In this document: positions 1-11,518 of the stretch, piece by piece
How the letters are laid out: each line of letters opens with the position of its first letter
How positions within the stretch are numbered: the stretch's first letter is position 1
Assembly (NCBI GenBank): GCA_034620365.1
Contig: JAQGEQ010000380.1
Location: forward strand, 682,001-746,000
Direction of reading: 5' to 3'
Source: Pegea sp. RAD2-039
Lineage: Eukaryota; Chordata; Thaliacea; Salpida; Salpidae
DNA: 64,000 nt
The notes under the pieces: model-generated
Databases searched by the model: none
Told to the model about the DNA's origin: nothing
Seen by the model: the letters and a program-made list of their open reading frames with translations, nothing else
Made by a program: the position numbers and the translations under genes

Positions 1-111
1 AGTGAGATGTCTTGTTCTCTTACTACTGGAAGACTTCATCCAATTCCTGAACATGAATCTCTTAAACTAGAGAGTCAAATCTTCATTGTAGATGAAGTTG
101 TGAAGAGCTGA
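1..111 (+). CDS. C-terminal end of an unidentified gene (5' part outside window)
   Basis: From base 1 a frame is open for 36 codons and ends in TGA at 109-111. The residues are well mixed (for example the segments RLHPIPEHESLKL and FIVDEVV), unlike the Lys/Asn/Phe-rich noise of the surrounding AT-rich DNA. No domain can be recognised in so short a piece. It would be the last exon of a plus-strand gene converging on ERMP1. It could also be a chance opening. Confidence 0.4.
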   Translation, partial: SEMSCSLTTGRLHPIPEHESLKLESQIFIVDEVVKS

Positions 112-719
112 AAGTCATCTGAAGCTTTTCCTTTTTTGATCAACTTTCGATTGATGAATAACTGACATTATTGCTTTGTACTCAAAATGTAGAAAATGGA
201 TTTATCTATTTAATTATTTATAGATTTAAGTAGGTTGTGTTCTTATTGAATAATTGATGAAGAGACTTATTACGAAAATAAAGAGCTTTTTCTGAGGAAG
301 CATATACTTTTTTGGGCTCTATTATCAACATTTTTATTTGTGTACTAATTTAAGACTGGACTAAGCTCCATCAATAAACTATTTCTAGAATAATAAAATC
401 AAAAAACAATTTATATAATCCTAAAAGTAGAATTTATCAGCTTTATACTTTATAAAAATTGCTTTTTGTAGAATACGCAGTCTTTTTATTAATGAATTAT
501 TAAGTACAAACAAACCTATTATTTTTTAACAACACTGTACATCTGTTTAGCAGCCAAATGTCGGACTCATTTGACAAATTTTGTAGCTATCGTTTTAGTA
601 ATTCTAATTCAATTCAGGTCAAACTTGTTAAATAAAGACTATTAAAAATACAAGAGTTAAAGAAAGTCTTATCAACTTTGTAAAAAGTTTTCCATCAAAG
701 TTTTGTGTACTCTCTAAGT
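112..719. other. AT-rich stretch without a gene
   Basis: No open frame with coding character and no splice-linked exons were seen. It is probably the 3' UTR and downstream spacer of the partial gene at 1-111. The last part may contain diverged retrotransposon sequence leading into the copy that follows. Confidence 0.5.
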
Positions 720-1375
720 CTTCATGCAATGTTAGTCAATGGATGCCAGATCAAGTTAGTAATATCAAAAAAATCGAATCTGTTCAGGCCACATTTACGA
801 GATTAGTATGCAGGAAACTTAATATTAAATACGATAGTTATAAATCTCAGCTTCTTCAATTTAGATACTTTAGAAGTTTGGCCTATTAAGTACAATTTAA
901 CTCTTATTTTTAAAATTCTCCACAATTTAATTGACCTTCAGTTTGATGATTTCTTTTCCATTAGTCCCTCAAGTTATATCAACTCAGACGACACACATTA
1001 CGTCTTAATAAGCCCATATCACCAGGTACATTAATCAGAGCAAATTTTTTCTCATATCACACAATTAGTACATGGAATCAGCTGCCATCAGACATTGTCC
1101 TGTCAGAATCACTCGCGTTGTTCAAGAAGAAGTTGAACTGTTATAATTGCCAACATTGTCATTTCTAAACTGTGACTTTTTACTCTTTTTTACATATTTA
1201 ATATTCTGTGTAATTATTCACTGTTGTGTTGTATAACTAAATGGTATACCACAGAAAATCTTTTTCCTTCTATGTTTCTAACTTAATTATGTACAATAAT
1301 TATACTATTTGTGAGAATGTGTTAACGAGAGGTGCTCTCTTCCGGCACCCTCCTTCGCGTTTATTCTAATAAATA
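720..1375 (+). mobile_element. 3' fragment of the CR1/jockey-like retrotransposon
   Basis: From about 757 this stretch follows the end of the element at 36100-40340 (its positions about 39690-40325) closely, including the segment ATCGAATCTGTTCAGGCC and the C-terminal coding region, but with indels that break every frame. It ends in the same 3' motif, a short GAGAG...CTCTC stem at 1326-1342 followed by an AATAAATAA-type tail. It is a dead 5'-truncated insertion, as expected of target-primed reverse transcription. Confidence 0.85.
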
Positions 1376-1969
1376 ACCATAATTTGTTGCATACTTAAGA
1401 TTAATATGTTGATTTTGGTTTAATAGCTTGATGCGTATAAGTGGTTCTGAAGATAGCTTTTTAAATGTTATTCTACCAATATTTAAATAGAAGTATTTAT
1501 TTAAGACTTTGGTAATTTGGTTGAAACAAAATAGAATTTAGGATTCTAAATAACAAAGTAACTTCACTATTTTAATATCACTAATTCAATAACAGATAAA
1601 AATCTTAAATTTCTACAATCAACATGTTCAACTTGAAAATTATCAGAATACATACACTAAAAGTCACAAATGATAAAAAAACGTTTCTATGTGTTTTAAT
1701 TTGCTTCAAAATTGCAAATATTGCTTCAAACTTCACAAAAATATAGATTGTTGAGAAAATGATCGTAAATAAAGACGCAGGAAAGAATAGATTTTTGAAA
1801 GTAGTGCATAAGTGCTCGCTAGCATAAAGGTATCTTCAAAATGATAAAGTTTTACATCTAAGGACACAATCACACATAAATAACTAAAATGGACTTTAAA
1901 GTTGATTCAAACTATTTCTAGCTTCTTGAAACCTGGTTAGTTACAGTAAAGTTGGTTGCTTGTTAGAGG
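1376..1969. other. Spacer and ERMP1 3' flank
   Basis: AT-rich sequence between the retrotransposon fragment and the ERMP1 stop codon. No coding pattern was seen. The right-hand part should hold the ERMP1 3' UTR, since ERMP1 is read leftwards, but no clear polyadenylation signal could be assigned. Confidence 0.4.
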
Positions 1970-4900
1970 TTAGAAGAGGTAATTGTTGTACACAGATTGG
2001 AAACATGTGTTGGCAATCCAGTCCTCTAATTGATTATTCATATTTTGTAGCTCAAGTGTAGAACATTTATTCAAATCTTTCGGTAAATAATGGGCTGAAA
2101 CACCGACTTCAACTGACGGGTAGTAACCTCCTAAGTTGTCACCAACACAAGGTAGTGTGGGGTAATAACGTATCTCGTTAACAACTATCAGTTCAAACCA
2201 GAAATCCCATGGTTTGCTCTGTATACCTGATGAGTGGTAGACAAAGAACCATTTATCGAAGTAAAAGCCGTTGGCTTCTGTTAAAACAAATGATAAAAGT
2301 GATGAAGAAGTTGAAAGACTGCTTTCACCTGATTTTTTGATAGTGGCAGGTCTTGAAACTTCATGAGGATTCACATTCAACGACCATGATGCCAGTTTGC
2401 TTTTGCTACTAATAGACTGTAAAGGTCCAATTTGTAGAGACAAATGGCTTGGACCATTTACAGTCATAGTGACACGATATGAAAATGTTTGATGAGTTCG
2501 ATTTTCTGTGAGACAAAATCAAACTTTCTTTCTCATATCACCAAACCCGTCTAAATAGAAATAAAGAAACTAACTCGATAAAAGCTCAACTTCTCGCTTG
2601 GGAAACGCGACATCTAGCGGATGATTATTTATTTGACAGTTTAAAGGACAATTAGTTTTAATGTAACGACTTCTTTTAATCTCTTTATCAAATGGAACAT
2701 ACCAGGGCCATTGACAGAAAACACCTTGATGAAAAAGAAAGTTTAATTTTAGGTGGGAATAAGATCGAAAAAGTACCTTTATCACAGAGAATGGATTTTG
2801 CTGCATCCATCTCATCGAAGCCACTTTTGATATTTAAACAGCGGTAGTCTAAACAGTTGATCCAAATCCCTGCATCTTTACTTTCAATTTCACCTTTCAT
2901 TCCATAGAAGTTGCGTTGTATGTGCTGTTGTAGTGAAGGTGATATCAAAAACAAATTCAAGCTTCAACTTTTGATGTTTAAGAACAAGTTCAAACTTTTC
3001 GATTATTTTCTATCTAACCAAATTACTATATAAGATTAACAAGTGAATAAAAATTTCAAATATTCACAATCAAGCTATCTAATTAGTTTTATAAATGAAT
3101 TAAACCAATAATTATGTAAACCTGAGAATACAGGCGCATCGGGGCAGGCTTTGATGGGTTGGATTTGTAAGGAAAGACAACTCCAATAGATAACAAGATA
3201 AAAGTAGAAAGTACTGAAAAGTACATTAGTTTTCGAAAGCTGAAAATGAAATTTCAGATGAATAAAGAAACAAACAATTTTGTAATCAACTCACATTTTG
3301 ATATTAATTACTAAGTGGATAGAATTGTTTATGACTTTGCAAAGAGGCAGAAGACTAACTGAAACTAATCCAGCAACCAGGAGGTCAGGTGCTCTTTCTG
3401 TACCCATTCTGCCACATAAAGGTACAAAAAAAGCAAGTAGCATCTCTGAATGTTGCATAAATATTAGAACTGGTGCAAAGTAGCTAGCACACTGGCAGAT
3501 GAAGCGTATGTGATACTGGTACTGATGTAAAACTGAATAAGTATAAGAGTTCTTATGTCAGTGGTTTCTGGCCTTAAAACTTGCTTACAATTACTAAGCA
3601 GAAATCAAAATATTTTAAAGGGATTTAGTTAATTGTTCATTGCTAGAAAACTTACATTTTGTAGATGCAGCAACCTCATCTTGACCAGTAAATCTTCGGA
3701 TTAAGAAATGAAATCCTTTGAAACATAAAAAAACATCAAAAAAATATTTGCAAAATAAACAAATTCTAAAATAAAAGATATCATAAAAGAAATCTGTCAA
3801 TCAAAAACCAAACAACTCTTTAGATTTATAACTTTTTATGGCATAAAAATATTTACTTTTCCCGTTGACAACGGTTTCACTGCTAAGTTGAATAAACTTC
3901 ATCGTAATACTGGGAAGAACGATCATTAGAAAGAAGATGCTCGTTTGCAACCCCTTTATAGTGAGACAAAACAGAAGAAACGTCCAAATAAGAATCGATG
4001 CATCTGCAAAGATTTGTTCGACTTGCTCGGGGGTGTCAACCTACAAATTAACCCCGTTTAGAATTCAGAAGCAACTAAACTAGAAGTACTCACCGCAAAA
4101 TACCAAAGACGACAGGAACGATGGAATTGAATTAAGCTGAGCAAAGAGATAGGTAGGTAGATGATCACAGCTAATCTCCAGTCAGAATAGAAAGTCATTG
4201 ATTGTCCTATGGCAGTTAGAAGTGAAGCTAATAGAACTGGCATCAAAATCATGAAAGCAATTGATCCCAAGTAGATGAAGACAGCAAAAGACAAATGTGA
4301 AATATAAACGTTTCTGTCATAACCTGCAGAGTTCTTATTCATTAGAAACCAATTAAAGACATAAAACTTCACCTAAGACAGGAATATTTGTTCTGGAAGT
4401 TAACCTCTTTCCGATATAAAGAGCCACGATCAAACATGATAAATAATTGAGTAAATACAACAGCCTCATTGGAACAGTTATCATTTTAATTCCTAGAATA
4501 TCGAAAAAGGCCACAGATCCATGTTGATAAGCAGAAGGGTCATGAATATCAGAATCACAATCCAAGATGGTGGCTTTCACCATCGATAAGATGTTGTCAC
4601 CTGCATATGAAATCATAAATCATTTGTGAGCAGGCTTTTTAGTGTCTCCATACCAGCACGTTGTATTGAACCAGAAGGTATCATTTCTTCATTGTCATAA
4701 ATTGTATGATAAACGTAACCATTTTTCATATAAGCTAAATCAATTCCAGGAATTTTCCCGAAATCTCGAAATATTCTGAAAATGTTTGGATTGAAAAACA
4801 GATTTTTACTTTGACGAAGTCAACCTAAAATCGGTGTCTGACGGAATTATTCCAGTTTGGAATAACTCTTGAGCAAACACACTTCCAAACGGGTGAGGGG

Positions 4901-6425
4901 CATTCTTAGCCCAGGTTTTGGCCAGCCATGGGCTTCCTGGTCCAGTTTGAAAAACTAATTCTTTGCCACCTGCCCCAGCAGCTTCAAGATTAATAAAAGC
5001 TTTCACCTGAAAAAGTCGAAAATTGAAGACAATTTGAATAAATGGAAAAAAATTTGGTGAGATTTGAAAGAAATAATCAGTGATGTTTTGGTGAATATTC
5101 TTTTATAAGTTTTACTTTCTGAAATATTCATCACTTTGTACACAAATATAAATTGCAAAATTTGATTAATAATCAGAATCTGAAAAAAGTTTAAACCAAA
5201 AAATATAAAGTTTCATTTCTTGAAAGATTTGTAAAATTTTCAAACAGAAGCACCAAGAAGAATAAAATTATAGAATTTACAAGATTATTTCAAAGCACTT
5301 GTTGATATTTCTTATGCTTGAAACAATTTTTTAGTTTTAAAAAGTTAAATCAGAACAAATAACTAATACAGAACAAATACATAACTTGCATTTTGCAAAT
5401 AATAGAATATTTCATTTGAAACATTTACCTGCTTCGCCCATTTATGTTGAGTGATAAAAGCATGACTTCCTTGAAGAATATTTTCTTCTGCTCCATTAAA
5501 CAGAAATATTAAAGGAGCTTTGAGTGGCTCCTGATTAGCTAAGATTGCACGAATTATTTCAATTAGAATTGAGCAAGCAACTGCATCATCACTAGCTCCT
5601 AAAAGAAAATCAAAATAGTTTGGCAATTTTCAACTAAATATTCAAACTATTGTGTAACACATAGAAACATGCAAAAATAATCAATCAAACCCTAAACTGT
5701 TTAATTATTGAGTAGTTTATGTTTGTACTTAAACATTATTTGTTCAAACATGAATTAACCTAAAGCACCAAGAGCTGAGTCAGTATGACAATTAACTAGC
5801 AGAGCATTTTCACTAATTTGATGATCAGGAGACGATAACTTCACAACAGTGTTTTTGACTCCCTGATAAGAGCTTGCAAAACCACTGAGAAAGTTCAGTC
5901 CGAAACTTCCCTAAAACAAGAATTACTTTTCAAATATTATTGGTAACAAAACATAAAGTCAAAATAAAGTCAAATATATTTGTTAAAACTGGAATTTAAA
6001 GGCTCGAGAAAGTTCACCTTATCTGTGGTAACGTCAATTTCAACTTGAACAGGACTTTGCCCATAATCTTTCACTAATTTTCTCACAGTATTTTTGATGT
6101 ACTTCATTGACTGTTCGTCATTGGCAACACTTCCAGCTGGTCGAAGCCCGAATGATAAAAAGTTTTTCAAGTGGATTCTGCAATGACATAAAGAAAAAGT
6201 ATTTGGCTTCAAATATTTCAAAATTTTTTAACTTTTAATAATGTTAAAATATAGAATGATGTACCTTGCTTGCAACTCCTGAAATGAATTTGTATTTTTC
6301 AGCACTTCAAGGTCTGTTTCATTATTAGGTTCCGGCAAAGTATTTATTGACAACTTCACTAATCCAAATATTATTGAAATAAATAAAATGAGTACTCCAA
6401 AATAAAATTTCTCTGACATAAGCAT
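1970..6425 (-). CDS. ERMP1: Endoplasmic reticulum metallopeptidase 1 (M28 family)
   Basis: Fifteen exons join to 945 codons plus stop: 6425-6265, 6177-6018, 5910-5760, 5598-5429, 5006-4825, 4775-4654, 4600-4373, 4323-4094, 4040-3857, 3715-3656, 3532-3295, 3239-3122, 2924-2777, 2724-2575, 2505-1970. All introns are GT-AG. An N-terminal membrane segment precedes an M28 peptidase domain with likely zinc ligands His149 (NCHTDS), Asp161 (GASDD) and Glu195/Glu196 (GAEEN), then the family motif PGIDLAY and YHTIYD. Several hydrophobic segments follow, and the tail carries FPY, PMRLYSQHIQR, CQWPWY and GPSHLSL typical of ERMP1/Fxna. The length is close to the vertebrate protein (about 900 residues). 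It is expected to be an ER membrane peptidase. The second ATG at 6419 is an alternative start. A 3' splice acceptor lies 12 bases upstream of the first ATG. Confidence 0.95.
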
Positions 6426-6436
6426 TTTGTAAATAC

Positions 6437-6438
6437 CT
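6437..6438 (-). other. 3' splice acceptor upstream of the ERMP1 start
   Basis: The sense strand reads TTGTTCTTAG followed by 11 bases and the ATG at 6425. No 5' exon is recognisable upstream. It may take a spliced leader or a non-coding first exon. Confidence 0.35.
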
Positions 6439-6647
6439 AAGAACAATTTTAATAAAAAGTGAACTTTAAATAAATTAAATGTAAGTTCAGAAAATAATCT
6501 TTTGAATTACTAAGTTACAATCAAATATATTTAAGCCAAAGTTAATTTAAAATAATTTAAAGATAAAATAATTAATTTAAGAAGTAAAACCAATAAATAG
6601 CAGCTAAATAGATAAAACTTAATAAAAACTGCTTATCAAAATTAAGT

Positions 6648-7539
6648 TTAGGTAGTTTTGTTATTGATTTTATTATTTCTATCACTACCTTCAGTTGTTT
6701 GAGGAGCTTTATATTCTTCCTTTATTTCTTTAACAATAGTTCGAGGTTCATCAGTAACAGTAGTAAGAGTAGAATGAGAGGTAACCACTTCAGAAGTACA
6801 AGGACTTGTACTAGCAGAGTGTTCACCACTTTTACATGACTTAGGTTTTCTTTTTGACTTATTACATGTTTCAAGATCTAACACTTCTAATCTAGGCTTC
6901 TTAGAAGCACAAGTCAATTTTTTCTCACTAGATGATTCACATTTTTTTTTCTCTGTGTCTGATGGCAACTCTTTGCAAGTAGAACTAAAACTCTTTTTTA
7001 AAATAGAGGCAGAGCTTTTTGAGTCATCATCATCACTTAACTTTTCTACATTTGCTAAAGTTGAAGAAAATTCTTGAGCTAAATTTCTGTTGGCTATTTC
7101 AACTTCTCTTTGAATTTCAGTAACTTCATCATTTGATGGTGAATCATTTCTCTCTCTGACTAACTCGGAAAGCTTTCCTTTTAAATCTTTACAACATAGG
7201 TTTGGATCATCTGGATCAACTACCTTACCTATATTTCAAAGTAAAGTGTTTGGTAAAAAAATTTTGGTGAAAAATAAAGTTTATTAAGAAATAATTTACT
7301 AATATATCAAAGTATAAATTTTCTAAAACTCAACTATAATACCAAGTTAGGTATTCTAAAAAAATATTCTAACCATATCTGTCAACCATGCTCTTTGAAC
7401 ATTTTGCCTTTGTTTTACTTTTAGGAGGGCATTTGCTTTTTTTTATAGGTGCACTTTTTACACTACCTTTTTTAGTTACTTTATTGCTTTTATCATCACA
7501 ATCATCTGTTGTTTTTGATGAAGATTGTTGATCTTTCAT
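6648..7539 (-). CDS. Unidentified Lys/Ser-rich, probably nuclear protein
   Basis: Two exons, 7539-7374 and 7228-6648, join in phase to 248 codons plus stop across a 145-nt GT-AG intron. The N-terminal 45 residues are strongly basic with Cys/Pro/Lys runs such as KKSKCPPKSKTKAKCSK, resembling a nuclear localisation region. The centre contains VDRYGKVVDPDDPNLCC followed by an acidic, helix-prone stretch that could form a coiled coil. The C-terminal half is Ser/Thr/Lys-rich and probably disordered. I do not recognise the family. It lies on the same strand as ERMP1, 222 bp upstream of it, so it could share a transcript or simply be a neighbour. Intact splice phase and codon-like composition argue that it is real. 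Confidence 0.65.
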
Positions 7540-8729
7540 CTTATGATTTAAAGTTTTTTAAATTATTGCTGTATACATTATATTTGATTGGTTGATGAAC
7601 AAATGATTAGTTGATAATTTTCATTGCTTTAATTAAATTAATTCTTAAATGCATATATAATTTTAAACAATAATAAAATAATTAAGTTTAAAAAATAAAA
7701 TAAATATCGCAAACAAATTATGAAACTGATAAATTAATTACTTAACTAAAAACAATAAAACATTTTGAACGTATTAAAGCTAGTTCATTCTTAAACAAAA
7801 CATAATAAATAGTAGTCTGATAGTAATAAATAAAAATTTAGATTAAAAATATAAACTAAAAAATAAATATATAATTAAAAATATAATTAATTTAATATCT
7901 AAATAGTAATTTATGAATAAATTAAGGCACCATTAAGGTAGCATTAAAGTTGTTAGCAATAGTTTAAGATGAAATAATAACCAAAACATCGTCGTAACAA
8001 CAGTTTACCAAAGCATGGAAACTCGAAAGAATATAGAATTTTAAAACCATTTTTGAATTGAAGAAGAAAAGGTATAAAAATGAAATTTGCATTTAATAAT
8101 TATCTTAATTCAGGAATACATCAAAAATCATGACATAATCAACATATTTAATGAGAATAAATTAAGTAAAATTTTGCAAAATATAGCAAAATTCCTCAAA
8201 CAAAAAGCCTCAGACATTATGCAGGGTTTGTTCTATTGAAATATAAGAATTTACAGAAAAGATCTAAAGTAACTAAAGTTTTAGTCAATATGATAAAGCA
8301 CCAAGTAATTGTACGTAAATACTAGCTGATATTATAACCATTTGTATAAAAGCATAAAATCGTTTTTTCTTCAAAATACAATATGCTAAAACAAGCATTA
8401 AACATAATTAGTTTTTAGTTTTAGTAAACCAAAAGTATATGTTGTTTAATATTAATGTCTGACTAGGTTTTTACTTTTAATAATTTGTTTGTAAACAGAT
8501 TTGTATGTCATAATAAAATATAGTCTTTCAATTAAATTTTCATTTGTAAATAATAAATTCATTATTTGTACATACTTTTAAGATTTTTTTGTATTACCAC
8601 TGTAAGAATTTTGAATGATTCGATCTGATAATATCTTTAGTTTGTTTAATATTTGTCAATGTTTTAAGCTTGACGTTTGCAAAAAAACTTTGTTTATAAA
8701 TTTGTAGTAATATAGATAATATTTGCAAA
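7540..8729. other. AT-rich intergenic DNA
   Basis: No exon-like open frame or recognisable repeat was seen on either strand. It is the upstream region of the unidentified minus-strand gene. Confidence 0.5.
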
Positions 8730-9250
8730 CGACATTCAAATCACGCTAACTTAAGAAACGACGGCATTTGGAGATTTTTAAGTATGTGCATATTACGTTT
8801 GACTTGTCAGCAAAGGGTCCCAAACAAGGAAGTATTGAAACGCTTTGATCTAACAGCAATATGCAAGATACTAAGCAAGCAAAGACTTTACTGACTCGGT
8901 CACGTCCGTTGGATAGGAGACGGACAAATCCCAAAGATTGGTTAGGAAGCTACCAAAAGGCCAACGCAACATCGGCCATCCTTGTCTTTGCTTTAAAGAT
9001 ACTTACATGGGATATTTGAAATCGCTCAACATCTATACTAGCAATTGACAAAATATCGCATTAGATCGCTTCGACTGGCCATATTTACTGCACAAACAAC
9101 TGAACGATAGAGAAGAAAAACTAGCTTCAAAGAAGATAAACCCTAAAAACTTTCCAGCTCTTTTGCATTTGGTTTTTTTTTAACATAGCACATACAGCAT
9201 GGCCGTTCTCGGCCGAAGTAGGCCTTATTATGATTATTATTATTATCTGT
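8730..9250 (+). mobile_element. 3' end of a second, unrelated non-LTR retrotransposon
   Basis: Around 8870-9075 the plus strand keeps the shape of the C-terminal tail of many non-LTR reverse transcriptases: a LGHV-x-W-x-GDGQIPK-like string, then a KRP-x-x-HRPS-like string, broken by stops. The 3' UTR carries a perfect hairpin at 9201-9214 (GGCCG, four-base loop, CGGCC) and ends in an ATT microsatellite at about 9224-9247. Hairpin plus short-repeat tail is a usual non-LTR 3' terminus. The copy is 5'-truncated and dead. It shares no visible sequence with the CR1-like family elsewhere in the window. Confidence 0.6.
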
Positions 9251-10555
9251 CTCATATTATTTAAGTCAATAGCTTTCTTCATTTTATTTAATTGCAGCTC
9301 TAAGGACTATCATTTGTCCATATCATTTTGTGAAGTTTATCTGATTCGAAAAATTTTTAAATTCAAAAGTAAAATTGACACACATTTAACAAACCAACAA
9401 AAATAAACTCTTTTTACAAAGATTGATATTTTTATCTAAAATTTTGTTCTTCATAACTATTATCTAAAAAATAATGCTGTTTTAATATGCTCACAATTCA
9501 TTATCGGCAATAATTTGAATTGTTTATTAGTCATTTTGGCGTTTTATAACTTAAGTATGCTTATGTAAATTTAAATACTTCCAAATCCACTTTCGAATTT
9601 GTAGTATACAGTACAATTACATTTTTCATTTTCTTTCATTTAGTTTAAGAATGCAATGACTTATAGAATAGTTTTAAATATTTTATTAGTATTTTGTTAT
9701 ATGTACGTTCATACTGAAGAAGAAATTTCAAAAGAAAATAGTGTAGAATCCGAAATAAACAAAGTTATTTATCTATTTCTGAAAATTATTTTTAGAAAAT
9801 GTTTTTGATGTATATAAATTTAGAAAGTTTTTTATGATTATAATCAATTGGTATTACTCTTTACTTTAATGTTTTTGGGCTTAATTTTTATTATTTTTAT
9901 GTATACATCAATTGAAATATTAAAACATGTTATATATAAGGTTTGAATTTTATTATATATCTGATATTTTTCAACATTCATATGATCTGATAGAAAATAA
10001 ATTTACTATTCGTTTGATGTTAGACTTAGAAATGGAATCATTATAAATAATTTAAATACCTTATGTTGTATACCAGCAAATCTATCTAGTATGATTGTAT
10101 ATTTTCTCTTCTAGTTATTAAACATCTTCTTAAATTGGTTTTTATTTGTTAGCTTAGAACTTATGTATAAAAGGTTTTTTTCATTTTTTCTTTATTTATT
10201 ATTTATAAGAATTCTTTTTAGTGGATAGTTTATTTGTTTGTTATTTTATGTATGTTTTTTTGTTGTGAATATATACCAACTTTAGTAGTTAATTGAAGTA
10301 AGTAGTCAGTTTAATATTAATTTAAAATTAGATAGTTTTTATAATAGGTTATATATAAACATCAATATTATTTTCAAAATATTTTAAAGGCCTTATTTAT
10401 TTTCTGAAATGTACCATTTTTATATTTCTAAAATACTTAAGAAAAATTTTATTATGTTAGTTTCACTTATTTAAACAAACTATTTTTGCATATTACTTTA
10501 ACATTTTGTTATTAATCAACTATACATTATTTTAAATTAAACAATTTCACTTTTT
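9251..10555. other. AT-rich intergenic DNA upstream of MRG15
   Basis: Apart from the doubtful short reading frame at 9656-9808 nothing coding was seen. The MRG15 promoter should lie here, but no motif could be assigned in this composition. Confidence 0.45.
9656..9808 (+). CDS. Doubtful 50-codon ORF with signal-peptide-like start
   Basis: ATG at 9656 opens 50 codons to TGA at 9806-9808. The first 20 residues are a short polar start, then a hydrophobic core (VLNILLVFCYMYV), then an acidic stretch with EEEISKENS, which looks like a secreted-peptide leader. The C-terminal third reverts to Ile/Phe/Lys-rich noise, so if it is real an exon boundary may fall inside it. There is no homologue I recognise. 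Chance openings of this length are common in AT-rich DNA. Confidence 0.15.
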   Translation: MTYRIVLNILLVFCYMYVHTEEEISKENSVESEINKVIYLFLKIIFRKCF

Positions 10556-10557
10556 AG
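10556..10557 (+). other. 3' splice acceptor upstream of the MRG15 start
   Basis: TTTCACTTTTTAG is followed by 13 bases and the ATG at 10571. It is a strong acceptor with a pyrimidine tract, in front of a gene with no introns in its coding region. Confidence 0.4.
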
Positions 10558-10570
10558 ATTCTAGTAAAAA

Positions 10571-11518
10571 ATGGAAGTTTTACCTGGCTCTTTTAAATTT
10601 GATGAAAATGAGAGAATCTTATGTTACCAAGGTGCTTTGCTTTATGAAGCTAAATGTTTAAAAGCAGAAATGAAACCTGATGGAAGCCTCATGTATTTAG
10701 TCCATTATGCTGGTTGGAATAAACATTATGATGAATGGGTAGCTCAAGCAAGGTGCCTAAAAATGACTCCTTCTAATTTAGAAAAGCAAGCAGAGATATT
10801 ACAACTTGCAAACAAGGATAGATCCAAAAGAATAAAGCTTGGGAACGGCGTTAAGTTTAAAAATGAAAGAATTAATAACTCAAAAATTCAAGATACTTCT
10901 ACATCAGCAAAGCTTTCTTCTCAAAAAGCTTCAGAACCAAAAGCTTTGATTGAAAAAACAATTTTTAATGATTCTACCGAAAAGAAATCTGTGTCTGTAC
11001 TAAAGAAAACTACTCCAGTCCACATTCCCTATAAACTAAAATCACTTTTAGGGGATGATTGGGTCTTTGTGAATCATGATAAAATGTTGTACAATGTGCC
11101 ATCAAAGTACCACGTTGAAGCTATTCTAGATTTGTATTATAAAGAAAAAAGAAGTTTATATGATAAAGAGCAAAGTAAAATGCTACTAATTGATTTAAAT
11201 GCGATGATTGAATCTTTTAATGTCAGTTTGGGCTGTAAACTTCTTTGTAAGTTTGAAAGACCTCAATACTCAGATATGATTGATAAATTTCCAAAGTTGC
11301 CACCTTCCCAAATATATGGAATCCCACATTTTGTCAGATATTTTTCTCAAATTGAAAGCTCAATGAAAAAACATAATGTGAAAGAGGAAAATGTGAAACT
11401 TATCAGGCAACGTAGTCAAGGTGTACTCAGTTACATCTGTAACAATTTGTTCATGTTGTTCAGTGTAAATGATTACTTTCATCCTCCAGCAGAATATCAT
11501 AGAAGAACTCTGACTTAA
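10571..11518 (+). CDS. MORF4L1: MRG15-like chromatin protein (chromo-barrel + MRG domain), intronless
   Basis: A single open frame of 315 codons. Residues about 10-70 form a chromo-barrel domain (YLVHYAGWNKHYDEWV, the aromatic-cage region that binds methylated histone H3 Lys36 in the family). A basic, Ser/Lys-rich linker runs to about residue 150. The MRG domain follows (IPYKLKSLL, the segment KLPPSQIYGIPHFVRYF, and a C-terminal HPPAEYHRR). Length matches animal MRG15 (about 320-360). The family acts as a subunit of Tip60/NuA4 acetyltransferase and Sin3/HDAC complexes. It is the only intact gene in the window without a coding intron, which raises the possibility of a retrogene, though no poly(A) remnant or target-site duplication was seen. 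The frame is intact, so it is probably functional. Confidence 0.93.
   Translation: MEVLPGSFKFDENERILCYQGALLYEAKCLKAEMKPDGSLMYLVHYAGWNKHYDEWVAQARCLKMTPSNLEKQAEILQLANKDRSKRIKLGNGVKFKNERINNSKIQDTSTSAKLSSQKASEPKALIEKTIFNDSTEKKSVSVLKKTTPVHIPYKLKSLLGDDWVFVNHDKMLYNVPSKYHVEAILDLYYKEKRSLYDKEQSKMLLIDLNAMIESFNVSLGCKLLCKFERPQYSDMIDKFPKLPPSQIYGIPHFVRYFSQIESSMKKHNVKEENVKLIRQRSQGVLSYICNNLFMLFSVNDYFHPPAEYHRRTLT

Noticed and set aside
8746-8934. Minus-strand ORF of 62 codons
   Set aside because: Antisense to a decayed retrotransposon 3' end.
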